Part shown: positions 44,665 to 54,121 of the stretch, in pieces
Numbering within the stretch: the first letter of the stretch is position 1
How the letters are laid out: every line of letters begins with the position of its first letter
Assembly (NCBI GenBank): GCA_965226945.1
Contig: OZ245717.1
Coordinates: forward strand, 1 to 64,000
Length of the DNA: 64,000 nucleotides
Reading direction: 5' to 3'
Source: SYLG01 sp965226945
GTDB lineage: Bacteria > Planctomycetota > Planctomycetia > Gemmatales > Gemmataceae
Program-made: the position numbers and the translations under genes
Notes under the pieces: model-generated
Told to the model about the DNA's origin: nothing
The model's input: only the letters and a program-made list of their open reading frames with translations
Databases searched by the model: none

Positions 44665-45681
44665 ATGATCGTTGTGATGCGGCCTGGCAGCACCAGCCAA
44701 AATATTGACCATGTGGCCGAGACCCTTCGCAAAAACGGCCTCTCCCCCAATACGATCGTGGGAACCGATCGCACCGTGATCGCCGCGGTGGGCAAGGAAT
44801 CCGAAGGCCTGCAGCAAACTCTGGAGACGCTCGACGGCGTGGAAAAGGTCCTGCCGATTCTGGCTCCCTACAAAATGGCCAGCCGCGAAGGCCACCCCGA
44901 ACCCAGCACGATCAAGGTGAAGTCGTTCGTTACGGGCGGCCAGGCAATCGGCGTCATTGCCGGCCCCTGTTCGGTCGAAGGCCGCGCGGAAATCCTCGAA
45001 GTGGCCCAGCAGGTCAAGGAAGCGGGCGCTACGGGCCTGCGTGGCGGCGCGTTCAAGCCGCGCACCAGCCCCTACTCGTTTCAGGGCCTCAAGGAAAAAG
45101 GGCTCGAGTTTCTGGCCGAAGCGGGAAAGGCGACCGGTCTGGCGGTCTTCACCGAAGTGATGGCGCCCGAACATGTCGCCATGGTGAGCCACCATTCCGA
45201 CGTGTTGCAAGTCGGCGCGCGCAACATGCAGAATTATCCCTTGCTCGAGGCGGTCGGCGCTCAGCCCAAGCCGGTGCTTCTGAAGCGTGGCCCTTCGGCA
45301 ACGATGGAAGAATTCCTCCTTGCGGCCGAATACATCCTCAAGATGGGCAATCCCAACGTGATGCTGTGCGAGCGGGGCATTCGCACCTTCGAAGATCACA
45401 CCCGCTTCACCCTGCCCCTGGCCTCCGTGCCCTACCTGCACGAGAAGACCCACTTGCCGGTGGTGATCGATCCGAGCCACGGCACGGGGAAGTCGTCGCT
45501 GGTCAAGGCGATGACGCTGGCCGCCATCGCGGCGGGCACCGATGCGCTGATCTTGGAAGTCCATCCGAATCCGGAGAAAGCGGTTTCGGATGGCTACCAG
45601 ACGATATCCACCGCGGCATTTCGCCAGCTTATGAACGAAGCACGCCACCTGGCGCAGGCGCTTGGACGCAAGCTAAATTAA
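44665..45681 (+). CDS. aroF: 3-deoxy-7-phosphoheptulonate (DAHP) synthase, AroF/AroA-beta type with N-terminal ferredoxin-like domain
   Basis: 338 residues; the first step of the shikimate pathway, joining phosphoenolpyruvate and erythrose-4-phosphate. The N-terminal 70 residues (VVMRPGSTSQNIDHVAETL...) form the ferredoxin-like regulatory domain of type I-beta enzymes. The catalytic barrel has IAGPCSVEGR, GGAFKPRTSPYSFQG, VLQVGARNMQN, LLKRG and VIDPSHGTGK. The start has AGGAAGG six bases upstream. It is preceded by a terminator-like leader hairpin, which suggests transcriptional control. Confidence 0.96.
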   Translation: MIVVMRPGSTSQNIDHVAETLRKNGLSPNTIVGTDRTVIAAVGKESEGLQQTLETLDGVEKVLPILAPYKMASREGHPEPSTIKVKSFVTGGQAIGVIAGPCSVEGRAEILEVAQQVKEAGATGLRGGAFKPRTSPYSFQGLKEKGLEFLAEAGKATGLAVFTEVMAPEHVAMVSHHSDVLQVGARNMQNYPLLEAVGAQPKPVLLKRGPSATMEEFLLAAEYILKMGNPNVMLCERGIRTFEDHTRFTLPLASVPYLHEKTHLPVVIDPSHGTGKSSLVKAMTLAAIAAGTDALILEVHPNPEKAVSDGYQTISTAAFRQLMNEARHLAQALGRKLN

Positions 45682-45702
45682 GCAAGCAAACCAAGGCGCG
45701 GC

Positions 45703-45924
45703 CTAGGCAGAACCCACCGTATGGAAGCTGGGAATCAAAAAGGCTTTGCTTACGGGTGATTTCTTGGCTTTGCGCTTTCTGCAGCGAAGGGTTTCCGATT
45801 CGCACTTGGGGCAAGGCCGCGACTCGATCACCTGTTGTTCGTAAACCGAATGAAGGTTCATGGTCCAGTTTTGATCACAAGTCGCGCACTCAACCGAAAC
45901 GGTGTCCACTCTGGCCCACTCCAT
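45703..45924 (-). CDS. Small zinc-ribbon protein
   Basis: About 73 residues from an ATG at 45924. Two CxxC pairs (CATCDQNW and CPKCESETLRC, about residues 13-48) make a zinc ribbon; the tail is basic (CRKRKAKKS). No specific family recognised. The start is uncertain: GAGG lies only three bases before this ATG, and in-frame starts at 45945 and 45981 also exist. It sits between convergent aroF and divergent xylose isomerase. Confidence 0.55.
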   Translation of the reverse strand: MEWARVDTVSVECATCDQNWTMNLHSVYEQQVIESRPCPKCESETLRCRKRKAKKSPVSKAFLIPSFHTVGSA

Positions 45925-46015
45925 GAACCTCAAATAGCCGGCCATTCCTCTGGCCGCTGGGTTCCCAAAACGAGAACACAATCCTAAACTTCGACTTTTT
46001 TTGGAGGTAACTTGA

Positions 46016-47035
46016 ATGGCGGCGAATTACAAGTTCACTTTTGGCCCCTGGAATATCAGCACCGGGTCCGATCCTTTTGGTCCTCCGGTCAGGGCTGAAG
46101 TGCCTTATGCGCAGAAGATAGCCGAATATAAGAAACTCGGTTTCGACGGCGTGCAGTTCCACGATGACGATGTCGTGCCCGCCGACCTTTCCTGGGCCGA
46201 AACCGAGAAGGGCGCCAAGACCGTAAAGAAGATGCTCGACGATCAGGGGCTCTTTTGCGAGTTCATCGCGCCGCGCCTCTGGGAAGACCCGCGCACCGTC
46301 GACGGCGCCTACACCGCCAACAGCGAGGCGGACCGCAAATACGCTCTTGAGCGATCCAAAAAGGCGATAGATATCGCCCATATCATGGGGACGAAAGACA
46401 TCGTTCTCTGGCTGGCGCGCGAAGGAACCTACATCCGCGAGGCGAAATGCCCCATCACCGCGTCGCAAAGGATTCTTGAAGCGGTCAACACGCTTCTGGA
46501 ACACGACAAGTCGATCCGCATCTTGGGAGAAATGAAGCCCAATGAGCCAACCGACAGCGCCTTCATGCCAACGGTCGGCCACTTCCTGGCGCTCTGCTAC
46601 AAGACGATCGACCCGGTGCGTTCAGGCGTGCTGATCGAATCGGCCCACTCGATTCTCGCGGGCATCGATCCTTCCGAGGACATGGCTTACGCCCTCTGGC
46701 ACAACAAGCTCTGGTCGGTGCATCTCAATGATCAGAATGGCCTGAAATACGATCAGGACAAGACCTTTGGCGGCGTCGATCTGCGCCGCGCCTTCAACCA
46801 GGTGTGGGTGCTTGAACGCGCCAACTACAACGGCTGCGTTGGGCTCGACGTCAAGGCGATGCGCACCACCAAGTCGGAACACCAGACCGCGCATCTGGCC
46901 AACAGCCTCAAGATGTTCCACCTGTTGGTCGAGATCGCCCGTTCCGTCGATCCCAAGGTGATCTCCGATTACCGCGCGCACCGCGATTACGAAGGACTCG
47001 AACTCTACATCCTCAAGCGCCTCATGGGCCGCTAG
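46016..47035 (+). CDS. xylA: Xylose isomerase (short, planctomycete type)
   Basis: 339 residues, a TIM-barrel sugar isomerase. KLGFDGVQFHDDDVVPADLS contains the catalytic His, EMKPNEP the metal-bridging Glu and Lys, SAHSILAGIDPSEDMAYAL and SVHLNDQNG the second metal site, and KTFGGVDLRRAFNQV the C-terminal block. It interconverts xylose and xylulose (or related aldoses) and needs divalent metal. It is shorter than the 386-residue actinobacterial enzymes. The ATG at 46016 follows a textbook TTGGAGGT site. It is followed by a bidirectional terminator. Confidence 0.9.
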   Translation: MAANYKFTFGPWNISTGSDPFGPPVRAEVPYAQKIAEYKKLGFDGVQFHDDDVVPADLSWAETEKGAKTVKKMLDDQGLFCEFIAPRLWEDPRTVDGAYTANSEADRKYALERSKKAIDIAHIMGTKDIVLWLAREGTYIREAKCPITASQRILEAVNTLLEHDKSIRILGEMKPNEPTDSAFMPTVGHFLALCYKTIDPVRSGVLIESAHSILAGIDPSEDMAYALWHNKLWSVHLNDQNGLKYDQDKTFGGVDLRRAFNQVWVLERANYNGCVGLDVKAMRTTKSEHQTAHLANSLKMFHLLVEIARSVDPKVISDYRAHRDYEGLELYILKRLMGR

Positions 47036-47109
47036 CTTCCAGGCGAATCCGCGTGGGCGTGTTTGCAAGCTGGGCAAGGATTCGCCATCGTCTGCGAAAG
47101 CTCAAAAAA

Positions 47110-47150
47110 GGCATAAGGCCCGGGTTTCTCCCGGGCCTTGTGCCTTTATT
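47110..47150. terminator. Bidirectional intrinsic terminator
   Basis: A 15-bp stem, GGCATAAGGCCCGGG against CCCGGGCCTTGTGCC with a single G-U pair, loop TTTCT. On the plus strand it is followed by TTTATT. On the minus strand the complement of the preceding AAAAAAG gives CTTTTTT. It ends both xylA and the convergent GT39 gene. Confidence 0.9.
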
Positions 47151-47158
47151 CGTTGGAA

Positions 47159-48847
47159 CTAGAAGGACCTTTCGGGTTTCTCGGCTTTGGGGAACCCCTT
47201 GAAGCCTCGCGCCACCTGAACCGGCCAGTTGGTGATGATGTACCCGCCCGGCATTTCAAATCGCACCTGAGTGGAAGGAAGCACCTGGGCGAACGATCCA
47301 TGCAGGTCCTTCGGAAGTCCGCCGACGATGATGAAATCGCGGCCCAAAAACTCTTCAGGATGATCGACCGGGTTCTTCCACAAGTCGTACTGGCTATGCC
47401 GGTCCCCCGCGAGCGGGCCGATCGAATAGGCCTGGGGATGGCCCTGGCAATAGAAACCCAATTCGCCGGGAATGCTCCAGTGCGTCGCCGCCAGGATCGG
47501 CTCTTTTCCCGAAGCCGATAGCTCGTCGCGAAGAACGTCGATTTGCGTGGCAAGATATTTCCAACCCCTCAAGCGGCAGACCGGGTCGAGGCGCCTCAAG
47601 GGGGCCGGATCCTCCTCGGTCGCAGCCGGCACCAACCTGATCATTAGAGGATAAACCAGATCGCTCTTGTGAACAATTAAGGTCAGCGTCAGACCCAGAC
47701 CAAGGAAGAATGCCAGAAAACCCGCGGTCATGGCTCGAAACCGGGGCGTTCCCTCGCGGTAGCGCACGGCCAGAAAATGAAGCGCCAGGGGCAATCCGGC
47801 AAGGTAGGCCGCTACGGGCCAGTTGACTTCGCCGCCGCCGGTGCGGATGCTGAAACCGAAAAACAACAGAAACATCGGGGCCGACATCCACCACAGATAA
47901 GCGATGCCATCGGCCTGCTCATTCTCTTGATTGGGGCGGCCGGGCCGAAACTCAATCATCGCCCAGAACCAGAGCACAAACCAGTAGCCAAGGAGCAATG
48001 CAGCCTGCTCTCCCAAGTACTTGAGCGGACCGAGGAGGTGCTTGGTCTGATCGTGCGTCACGCCCGCCAGATTGCCGACGTGCTTGAACGTCACCCCGGC
48101 GTGGAGGTAGTTCCAGTAAAGAATGGGGGTGATGCACAATAAAGCTACCAGCGCCGAAATCCAGAGGCCTGGTTCGATGAGGTGCCGGCGCTTGCTTGCG
48201 CGAAACAGAAGAAACAGCCCCAGGCTGGGGAAAAACACCACCATCGTATATTTGGCCAGAATTCCCAGGCCGACGATGATTCCCAACATCACCCAGGGCA
48301 ACCATCCCGGCCGGTTGAGCGCCCACCAGGCGCACAGCAAGGCGGCCGCCCAGCTACAGGTGTAAGGCGAATCGATCGTCATGATCGTGGACACGGCGGC
48401 AATCGGCGGAATGCAGAGACAGGAAACGGCGATCAGCAATCCCAGCCGCTTTGACTGAAAAAGGACCTCTCCCAATCGAACGAGACACCAGATCAAAAGC
48501 GTTCCGAAGATCACCGCGGGGGTGCGCACCGCGGCCGTCATCGACCCGGTCGACGATTGCGCCAGATCGCCCAAAACCCAGGTCGAACCGGCAATGATCC
48601 AGGCCACGAGCGGGCCCTTGCTGTAGTAGCTCCAGTCGAGATGCCTCGACCAATCCCAATAGTGCGCTTCGTCCTGAGCCAGGTCGTAGTCGGACCATTG
48701 CCAGCAAAACAGCAGATGAAGCACGAGCGACAGGAGGATCACCCCGCGAGATCCGATCCAGGCTCTCTTCTCAGTAAGCCAGGTGCGGGGCAATTGTTGA
48801 GTTTCCACCAAAAAACCAGTCCTTCCCGGGGCGTTCGCGCTTTCCAT
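47159..48847 (-). CDS. GT39/ArnT-like membrane glycosyltransferase
   Basis: 562 residues with about ten membrane segments in the first 400 residues and a C-terminal soluble domain. The first loop has YDLAQDEAHYWDW, the Asp-Glu catalytic motif of GT-C enzymes, followed by LDWSYYSKGPLVAW, as in ArnT/PMT-type transferases. It would use a polyprenyl-phosphate sugar to modify protein or lipid at the outer face of the inner membrane. ATG at 48847. The gene is divergent from the small membrane protein at 49103. Confidence 0.88.
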   Translation of the reverse strand: MESANAPGRTGFLVETQQLPRTWLTEKRAWIGSRGVILLSLVLHLLFCWQWSDYDLAQDEAHYWDWSRHLDWSYYSKGPLVAWIIAGSTWVLGDLAQSSTGSMTAAVRTPAVIFGTLLIWCLVRLGEVLFQSKRLGLLIAVSCLCIPPIAAVSTIMTIDSPYTCSWAAALLCAWWALNRPGWLPWVMLGIIVGLGILAKYTMVVFFPSLGLFLLFRASKRRHLIEPGLWISALVALLCITPILYWNYLHAGVTFKHVGNLAGVTHDQTKHLLGPLKYLGEQAALLLGYWFVLWFWAMIEFRPGRPNQENEQADGIAYLWWMSAPMFLLFFGFSIRTGGGEVNWPVAAYLAGLPLALHFLAVRYREGTPRFRAMTAGFLAFFLGLGLTLTLIVHKSDLVYPLMIRLVPAATEEDPAPLRRLDPVCRLRGWKYLATQIDVLRDELSASGKEPILAATHWSIPGELGFYCQGHPQAYSIGPLAGDRHSQYDLWKNPVDHPEEFLGRDFIIVGGLPKDLHGSFAQVLPSTQVRFEMPGGYIITNWPVQVARGFKGFPKAEKPERSF

Positions 48848-49102
48848 GGTCTTTCAACCTTACCGAACCTTCTCATGGCGGATCAATAGCCCTAGACCGG
48901 TGCGACCCTTTGGCGAACCCGTTATCCAGGCTGCCTGGCTTTTCAGAAATCTCCCATCTTCCGCCTTCATGAACGAGATTTAACTCATTGGCGCCGTGGG
49001 CCCGCTCGCCTTCTTGCTCGGACCGCCCAGGGCAAATCTGGACTGGCGCTCGCCAAAGGTTTGGACCATGATGTCGGCACATTTGGAGGGAGGGTTTTAC
49101 CC

Positions 49103-49288
49103 ATGCGGAATCTGCTTGCTTTGGTGGGATTGGCAGTCATCGTTTTCGGCGTCGTGGGCTGGTACAATAATTGGTACACCATTACTGTGGATAAAACCAA
49201 GGTGATGAGCGACACGGAAAAGTGGTATCAAGAAGGCAAGGATAAACTCAAAGACGGCGAGAAAATCATATCAGTCAAGGATAAGTAA
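49103..49288 (+). CDS. Small single-pass membrane protein
   Basis: 61 residues: a hydrophobic segment MRNLLALVGLAVIVFGVVGW, then a Tyr-rich stretch and a highly charged Lys/Asp/Glu tail ending VKDK. The ATG at 49103 has GGAGGGAGGG about nine bases upstream, which decides this start over the in-frame ATG at 49061. No family recognised; similar short proteins with one membrane span and a charged tail are common in planctomycetes. Confidence 0.65.
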   Translation: MRNLLALVGLAVIVFGVVGWYNNWYTITVDKTKVMSDTEKWYQEGKDKLKDGEKIISVKDK

Positions 49289-49333
49289 AGACAAAAAAGG
49301 ACAAAGAACGTCCTTCATTACTCAATCAGATCA

Positions 49334-49891
49334 TCAGATTTTGAGTAATTCACAAAGCCTTCGGACGGGAATCGCCTTCCCTTCCGGAGGCTTTGGTTCG
49401 TTGTGGTGAACGAGTTCCGGCCCGGACCACAATTCCAGGCTGTCGCGCAATACGGCCAAGGGCTTCCACTGCGACGAGGTTGGGGTTTCCCAGACGAGTG
49501 CAACCGGCGCTTTGTGCGCCGATAAGCGCCAGGCCAGCTGTTTGCCCACGGCATCCCAAAGGTCCAGGTCGTGATTTTCACGCACGGGTGCGAACACAAA
49601 CGGACGAAGGTCGACGGCAAGCCGCGTGGGGAAGGGGCAGCATTCCAGGAAGCGCAGCGATTTCTTGCCCGTACCGGCGGCAAGCTGTTCGAAAAGTTCG
49701 AACGCGCCCAGATCGATGAGCAGGGCTGGAGGCGAAGCCGATTGGAGTTCCAGCTCGAGTGGCGTTTGGACCAACCGCCCCGGTGTTGAGGACTCGCCCT
49801 CCCGATCGGGTGGGGTGCGCCAGTGGGCGGAAATCAAGTCAGTCGATCCCAGCGATGCGGGAACGTAGAACCAATGCGATGCTTCTGCCAT
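49334..49891 (-). CDS. Hypothetical protein, 185 residues
   Basis: No motif recognised. It starts MAEASHWFYVPASLGSTD, has no signal peptide or membrane span, and is moderately rich in Leu, Pro and Trp. The start codon lies 3 bp past the stop of the upstream outer-membrane-type gene, so the two are almost certainly co-transcribed and possibly translationally coupled. It could be a cytoplasmic partner of that protein; this is only context. Confidence 0.65.
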   Translation of the reverse strand: MAEASHWFYVPASLGSTDLISAHWRTPPDREGESSTPGRLVQTPLELELQSASPPALLIDLGAFELFEQLAAGTGKKSLRFLECCPFPTRLAVDLRPFVFAPVRENHDLDLWDAVGKQLAWRLSAHKAPVALVWETPTSSQWKPLAVLRDSLELWSGPELVHHNEPKPPEGKAIPVRRLCELLKI

Positions 49892-49894
49892 GGA

Positions 49895-51286
49895 TCAATA
49901 TTTTATGATGAAGTCGGCGATGAAGCGAAATTGATCCATCGAACGGTGCGTCGTCGTGAGGAATTCCACGGCGCCGCCTACCTGGAACATCTCGGTGAAC
50001 TTGTAACGCACGCCGGGAGCGATCGTCACGTTGGTCAACCCCTTCACCGCATTGGCGCCGACGTTGAACATGTCGGGCGAGTAGGTGTTCATGGCAAATT
50101 GATCGCCATTACTCAACGCCGATTGAATGTTCAAATCGAGCGACGGGTAGAGTTTGTGCCAGTTGGCAACGTCGTAGTCGAGGTGCAGGCTCGTCGTGAA
50201 AACGGTATTGCGATCGCCGTTGACGCTGATCGGAAAACCCAGGTTGCCCATCACGTTCATGCTGCCATAGCTGGTCCGCCAGAAATTCTGGGCGATGCTG
50301 AAATACGGGTTGATGGTAAAGCCGCCGGTGCCCTGCCCCGCGCTCAAGCTTCCTGAAGGAATTTGAAATTGCACGCCGGTCGCCATGACCGTGGAAGTTC
50401 GTTCACCGCGCCAGAAGGTCCATTGCGGGGTGATCCAGACTTCGGAGAAACTGCTGTTATTGCCATAAAAAGAGGCTCCCGGCACCGTGGCTCCAGGCTG
50501 TGCTGTTAGATCGGTCCATTGCCCGCCGAGCTTGTCGATTTTGACCGAGAGCTTTTCGGTGATGGCCAGCGAGCCTTGCACGCCAAACCAGAAAATGCTG
50601 CTGCCATTGAACGCCGAGTTGTCGGTGGGCACTTTGTTGTAGATGAAAAGCGGTTTGATTTCGGTGAGCGACCTGGGGTCCTGGAACAAAAAGGGGTTGC
50701 TTACCGGGCTCGAAAAGACATCGAAGGCGTGATCTGACTGAAAGAGCTTTCGCTTGGAAAACTGGTTCAACGCCAGAGCTTCCTTGGTGTCTTCCCACCA
50801 GGCCATATTCGGATTCGTGGCGCCTGCCGGAGGCGGCGGAAATTGGCCGGGCGATCCCGGTGGCGGCGCGCTGAAGGCGGGCGGCGGCGGCGAGGCAAAC
50901 GTCGGCGGGGCTGCCGGAGGCGGAATTCCCTCATTTTGGACCAGACGAATGGGCGCGGCACCCGTGGCCGAGGGCAGCATGGTCGGTGCGGCGCCGATGC
51001 GGCTGGCTGGTATTCCGGGCGCGGGCGGTGGCGGAATCGATGCGGGGGGCGGAAAGGCCGAACCCCCAACAGGTGCCATCAAGGGAGCCGAGGTACCCGG
51101 CAAGCCTGCTTGTGTGGGCAATATGGTGCTGTCAAGCACGGGGATGGGCGCGCCAAGTGAAGCGCCCGTTCCCGCGGGGACCGGCAATGGGCCGGTCGGA
51201 GTCGGTACGGGAGCATATTGCGAAAATGCCAGTCCGTTGGCGGCAAGCAGCAAGAACGCGGCAATGGCGGTTGACCTGCCTGGCAC
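49895..51286 (-). CDS. Putative outer-membrane beta-barrel protein with Pro/Ala-rich N-terminal region
   Basis: 463 residues. A signal peptide (about 1-23, AIAAFLLLAANGLAFSQ) leads to a Pro/Ala/Gly-rich region (about 24-165). From about 205 onward come alternating amphipathic strands such as FFGVQGSLAITE-like segments, FGVQGSLAITEKLSVKIDKL and LYPSLDLNIQSAL, and the protein ends FRFIADFIIKY, an aromatic C-terminal residue as in outer-membrane barrels. The start is GTG at 51286 with GAGGG eight bases upstream. Planctomycete barrel proteins of this layout have no assigned role. Confidence 0.65.
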   Translation of the reverse strand: MPGRSTAIAAFLLLAANGLAFSQYAPVPTPTGPLPVPAGTGASLGAPIPVLDSTILPTQAGLPGTSAPLMAPVGGSAFPPPASIPPPPAPGIPASRIGAAPTMLPSATGAAPIRLVQNEGIPPPAAPPTFASPPPPAFSAPPPGSPGQFPPPPAGATNPNMAWWEDTKEALALNQFSKRKLFQSDHAFDVFSSPVSNPFLFQDPRSLTEIKPLFIYNKVPTDNSAFNGSSIFWFGVQGSLAITEKLSVKIDKLGGQWTDLTAQPGATVPGASFYGNNSSFSEVWITPQWTFWRGERTSTVMATGVQFQIPSGSLSAGQGTGGFTINPYFSIAQNFWRTSYGSMNVMGNLGFPISVNGDRNTVFTTSLHLDYDVANWHKLYPSLDLNIQSALSNGDQFAMNTYSPDMFNVGANAVKGLTNVTIAPGVRYKFTEMFQVGGAVEFLTTTHRSMDQFRFIADFIIKY

Positions 51287-51408
51287 GGCATGACCCTCAA
51301 GAAGCGAACCCCACCATCGGAGTACGAGGTCGGCCTATGCCCAAAAAAGATCTCGGTGTCTATCCCAGTTTCTGAATCAAGTATTGCCGGAGGGCTGGCA
51401 AGGCGCGG

Positions 51409-51918
51409 TCAGGTCATGATCTCCATCTCCACGCGCTCCGCTTGCAAAACGATCCAGTCGAGCGCGACCCCTGCCCTTTCGAAACACTCGGCGATCAGGC
51501 CGTTTCCCAGGGAAAGGAGGCACACCAGCAGGCAAGGAATGTCGATGAGCGGCATTCGTTTACGGGCCGTACGCCTAAGCGACTCCGTCAATAATTTGAT
51601 CAGGCCGTCGGTCAAGAATTCGCGATGAAGATGGGGAAGTTCGGGCGGCACCTCACTGGGAAAGGAACCAAAGAGCTCCTCCCACATGGCCAGGAAATGA
51701 TCCCGGTCGGTTTGCAATAACTCAAGCCAGCGATGAACTTTTCTACCTCCTTGAAGGAGGATCCCCAGAAACAGGTGCTGCGGATGCACGAAACCGCTTT
51801 GACCCTGACTCGCGTAGCCAAGCGAGTAAACGAGGGCTTGCCACGCTTCGGGGTCAAATGCGCCTTGGCTGAGAGGGCCAATGCCGTCGAAAAGCCGCAA
51901 TTCGCTCAAGGAACTCAC
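51409..51918 (-). CDS. Standalone Clp N-terminal (Clp_N) double-repeat protein
   Basis: 169 residues covering two Clp_N-like repeats. FDPEAWQALVYSLGYASQ with VHPQHLFLGILLQGG resembles the first repeat of ClpA/ClpC N-domains. LTDGLIKLLTESLRRTA with IDIPCLLVCLLSLGNGLIAE resembles the second. No ATPase domain follows. Such proteins may bind substrates or adaptors of Clp machines. The start is a GTG at 51918 with a poor ribosome site, so the exact N-terminus is uncertain. Confidence 0.6.
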   Translation of the reverse strand: MSSLSELRLFDGIGPLSQGAFDPEAWQALVYSLGYASQGQSGFVHPQHLFLGILLQGGRKVHRWLELLQTDRDHFLAMWEELFGSFPSEVPPELPHLHREFLTDGLIKLLTESLRRTARKRMPLIDIPCLLVCLLSLGNGLIAECFERAGVALDWIVLQAERVEMEIMT

Positions 51919-52040
51919 CCGAGGTTGGAACCGGGATCACGCCTGGCCCGACGATCGGGTCCTGGCGCGATGATCGGGGATAAGTGTGAAGAAAATCAAC
52001 CCTTATCGAAACGCAGGCAGAGACTTCCCCTCGCCTGCCA

Positions 52041-53018
52041 TCAATCGATCCAGCGCCAATGCCGCCAGGCCTTCACCCGGGTCGAATCGTCGCGCTGTGA
52101 AAACGGCTGCCGCGGTGGCCAAGATCCGATTGCGCACAATGCCTGCCCTTTCCCAAGGAGCCATGCCCCCAGGGAGCCTCGAGCGAGGTGGACGATCGAA
52201 CGGACCGCAAGCAGCCAGAAACGCGGAAGCGCCATGAAAAACCAAAGAGGAGCCGGCAAATTGCGCCAATAAACCAGTTCTTCATTGCGCGCTTGTTGGG
52301 TCAACAAGGTTCCGCGCGGCAGACCGTACGATTGGCCCCCCGAGTGAATCACCACCGAAGCCGGCTCGAAAAGGATCCGGTACCCCAACCTTCTCAAGGA
52401 AAGCGATACCTCGACATCATCGAAATAAGCACCGAAATCCTCAGGAAAACTGCCAACCCTGTTGAGCGCCTCGGTCCGGAAAAATCCAGCGCAGCCGCCG
52501 CAGGCCAGTACCTCGGTCGTCACTTTCTCGACCCTTGAGCGGTCCTGGCCCCGGAATCGCTTACGGATGACGCCGAGAGGATTCATGGTGTCGCCCGCAC
52601 TGTCGACGAATCGGTATTCTGGATCGCCCTTGGCCTCTTTTTGTTTCCCCTCTTTTTGATCTTTCAAAATGAGCGGTGCAACCGCGCCGATATCGGGGCG
52701 ATGAAATGCGATCATGGGCCGTTCATACCAGCCCGCCAAGACAAAGGCATCGTCATTGAGTGCCTGGGCGATCGGAAAGCGCGCTTGAGCCAAACCGCGG
52801 TTGATCGCACGACAAAAGCCGGTCGGGTGCGGCAAGGCAACCGATTCCAGCTTCATTCCCTTGGGAAGGTCCGATGGCAAGCGCGTCTCGAAACGACTTG
52901 GCCCATCGAAGACGACGACGATTTGCAGTTGGGGGGGACCCCATTCGATCAGCGAGTTCAGGCAACGTTCAAGGAGGGGACCGCCGAGGCAGGTGGGAAC
53001 CACAACCGAAAACATCAT
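52041..53018 (-). CDS. Family 2 glycosyltransferase
   Basis: 325 residues starting at the ATG at 53018 (FSVVVPTCLGGPLLERCLNSL is the GT2 opening). Further motifs are VVFDGP, QALNDDAFVLAGW as the DxD-like metal site, LACGGCAGFFRTEALNRVG and FGAYFDDVEVSLSLRRLGY, the usual ED acceptor motif region. The C-terminus has a hydrophobic stretch that may sit at the membrane. The start is 23 bp after the stop of the next GT2 gene, so the pair forms an operon. Sugar and acceptor are unknown; a rhamnosyl or glucosyl transfer to surface polysaccharide is likely. Confidence 0.88.
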   Translation of the reverse strand: MMFSVVVPTCLGGPLLERCLNSLIEWGPPQLQIVVVFDGPSRFETRLPSDLPKGMKLESVALPHPTGFCRAINRGLAQARFPIAQALNDDAFVLAGWYERPMIAFHRPDIGAVAPLILKDQKEGKQKEAKGDPEYRFVDSAGDTMNPLGVIRKRFRGQDRSRVEKVTTEVLACGGCAGFFRTEALNRVGSFPEDFGAYFDDVEVSLSLRRLGYRILFEPASVVIHSGGQSYGLPRGTLLTQQARNEELVYWRNLPAPLWFFMALPRFWLLAVRSIVHLARGSLGAWLLGKGQALCAIGSWPPRQPFSQRDDSTRVKAWRHWRWID

Positions 53019-53041
53019 GAGGCCCTTGCGAAATAAGGGGC

Positions 53042-54076
53042 TTAGCCTTTTCGGTGCAGGTCGCCTGATCCCAGAAGCGAGAACAGCCGGCGCGTGGCCT
53101 TGGCGGGCTTGCCAAACGAGGCGTCGCGAATGAGCTGGCCCAGGCTGGCCCACCAGGCTTCCAGGCCCCAATTGCCGCGCACCCGCGCGGAAATCTGAAA
53201 GAGCATCGCCTCGCTCAGAAGGACAAGCGATATCAGCGCAAAGGGGACCTTACTCCAGTGCTTGCGCGCGTAGGTATGAAGCGCCATCCGGGTCGCGACC
53301 CGAAGGTGGGGCGGCACCTTGCGCCGGTGCAAGGGGTGGTGGTGAACGGCGGTCACGCCGCGGTCTTGCACGACCTTCCAGCCCTGGGCCGTGGCTCGGC
53401 GGCAAAAATCGACATCTTCGTAGTAGAGGAAATAATCGCGATCAAAACAATCGAGGACCTGCCAGCATTCCCGGGAAATCAGCAGGCAACACCCCGAAGC
53501 CCAGGCCACCTGGCCTCCCTGGTTGGCGACCAGGTCGTATTTGCGAAAGCGCCTGGGTAAAATCAGGCGAAGAATCGTATTGCAAAAGGTCGGGAAGGGA
53601 CCGGTGGAAGGCTGCACGGAGCCTTCCGGGTCGAGCATGCCGAATCCGACCACGCCCAAGCGGCTATCAAGCCCGCGCAACTGGGTGCCCGACGCAAGAA
53701 TCTGGTCGAGAAAGCCGTCGCCCACGGAGATGTCCGGGTTCAGCAGAAGGATCCAGTTGGCCTGACTTCCTTCCGCTCCCGCATTGACTCCCTTGGCAAA
53801 GCCCCGATTCTTTCGCGAGCGGATCACCTTGACCCGGTGAAGCCCCTCAAGGCGACGCTCAAAAGCATGCGGGGGCGAATTGTTGTCGACGACGACAATT
53901 TCCACATCGCCTTTGCGATAGGCCTGGCACTTTTGCAGCGACGCAATCAAACTCCAGGTCGATTTCCATTGCCGATAGTTGACAATGATCACCCGCAGCA
54001 CCGCAGGCTGGACCACCGCAAATGGCGTCAGACCTGCAGTTCGCCTCGACCTCGACTCGTTGCGAAGAAATGCCAT
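53042..54076 (-). CDS. Family 2 glycosyltransferase (rhamnosyltransferase-like)
   Basis: 344 residues. LRVIIVNYRQWKSTWSLIASL opens the GT2 fold. VVVDNNSPPHAFERRL and SRKNRGFAKGVNAGAEGSQA form the nucleotide-sugar site, LLLNPDISVGDGF is the DxD-like motif, and FDRDYFLYYEDVDFCRRA is the catalytic ED segment. These features match WbbL-type rhamnosyltransferases. The C-terminus carries a hydrophobic helix (ALISLVLLSEAMLFQ). It is the first gene of the two-GT operon. Confidence 0.9.
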   Translation of the reverse strand: MAFLRNESRSRRTAGLTPFAVVQPAVLRVIIVNYRQWKSTWSLIASLQKCQAYRKGDVEIVVVDNNSPPHAFERRLEGLHRVKVIRSRKNRGFAKGVNAGAEGSQANWILLLNPDISVGDGFLDQILASGTQLRGLDSRLGVVGFGMLDPEGSVQPSTGPFPTFCNTILRLILPRRFRKYDLVANQGGQVAWASGCCLLISRECWQVLDCFDRDYFLYYEDVDFCRRATAQGWKVVQDRGVTAVHHHPLHRRKVPPHLRVATRMALHTYARKHWSKVPFALISLVLLSEAMLFQISARVRGNWGLEAWWASLGQLIRDASFGKPAKATRRLFSLLGSGDLHRKG

Positions 54077-54121
54077 CTTGGGGTTTCCTTCCTTGGATCA
54101 CCCAACGAGTGGAAAGCGTTC

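Noticed and set aside
44351..44668. 105-codon open frame ending on the DAHP synthase start codon (ATGA overlap)
   Set aside because: It contains the terminator hairpin in its middle, has no motif and a poor start; the overlap is probably chance. Kept only as intergenic.
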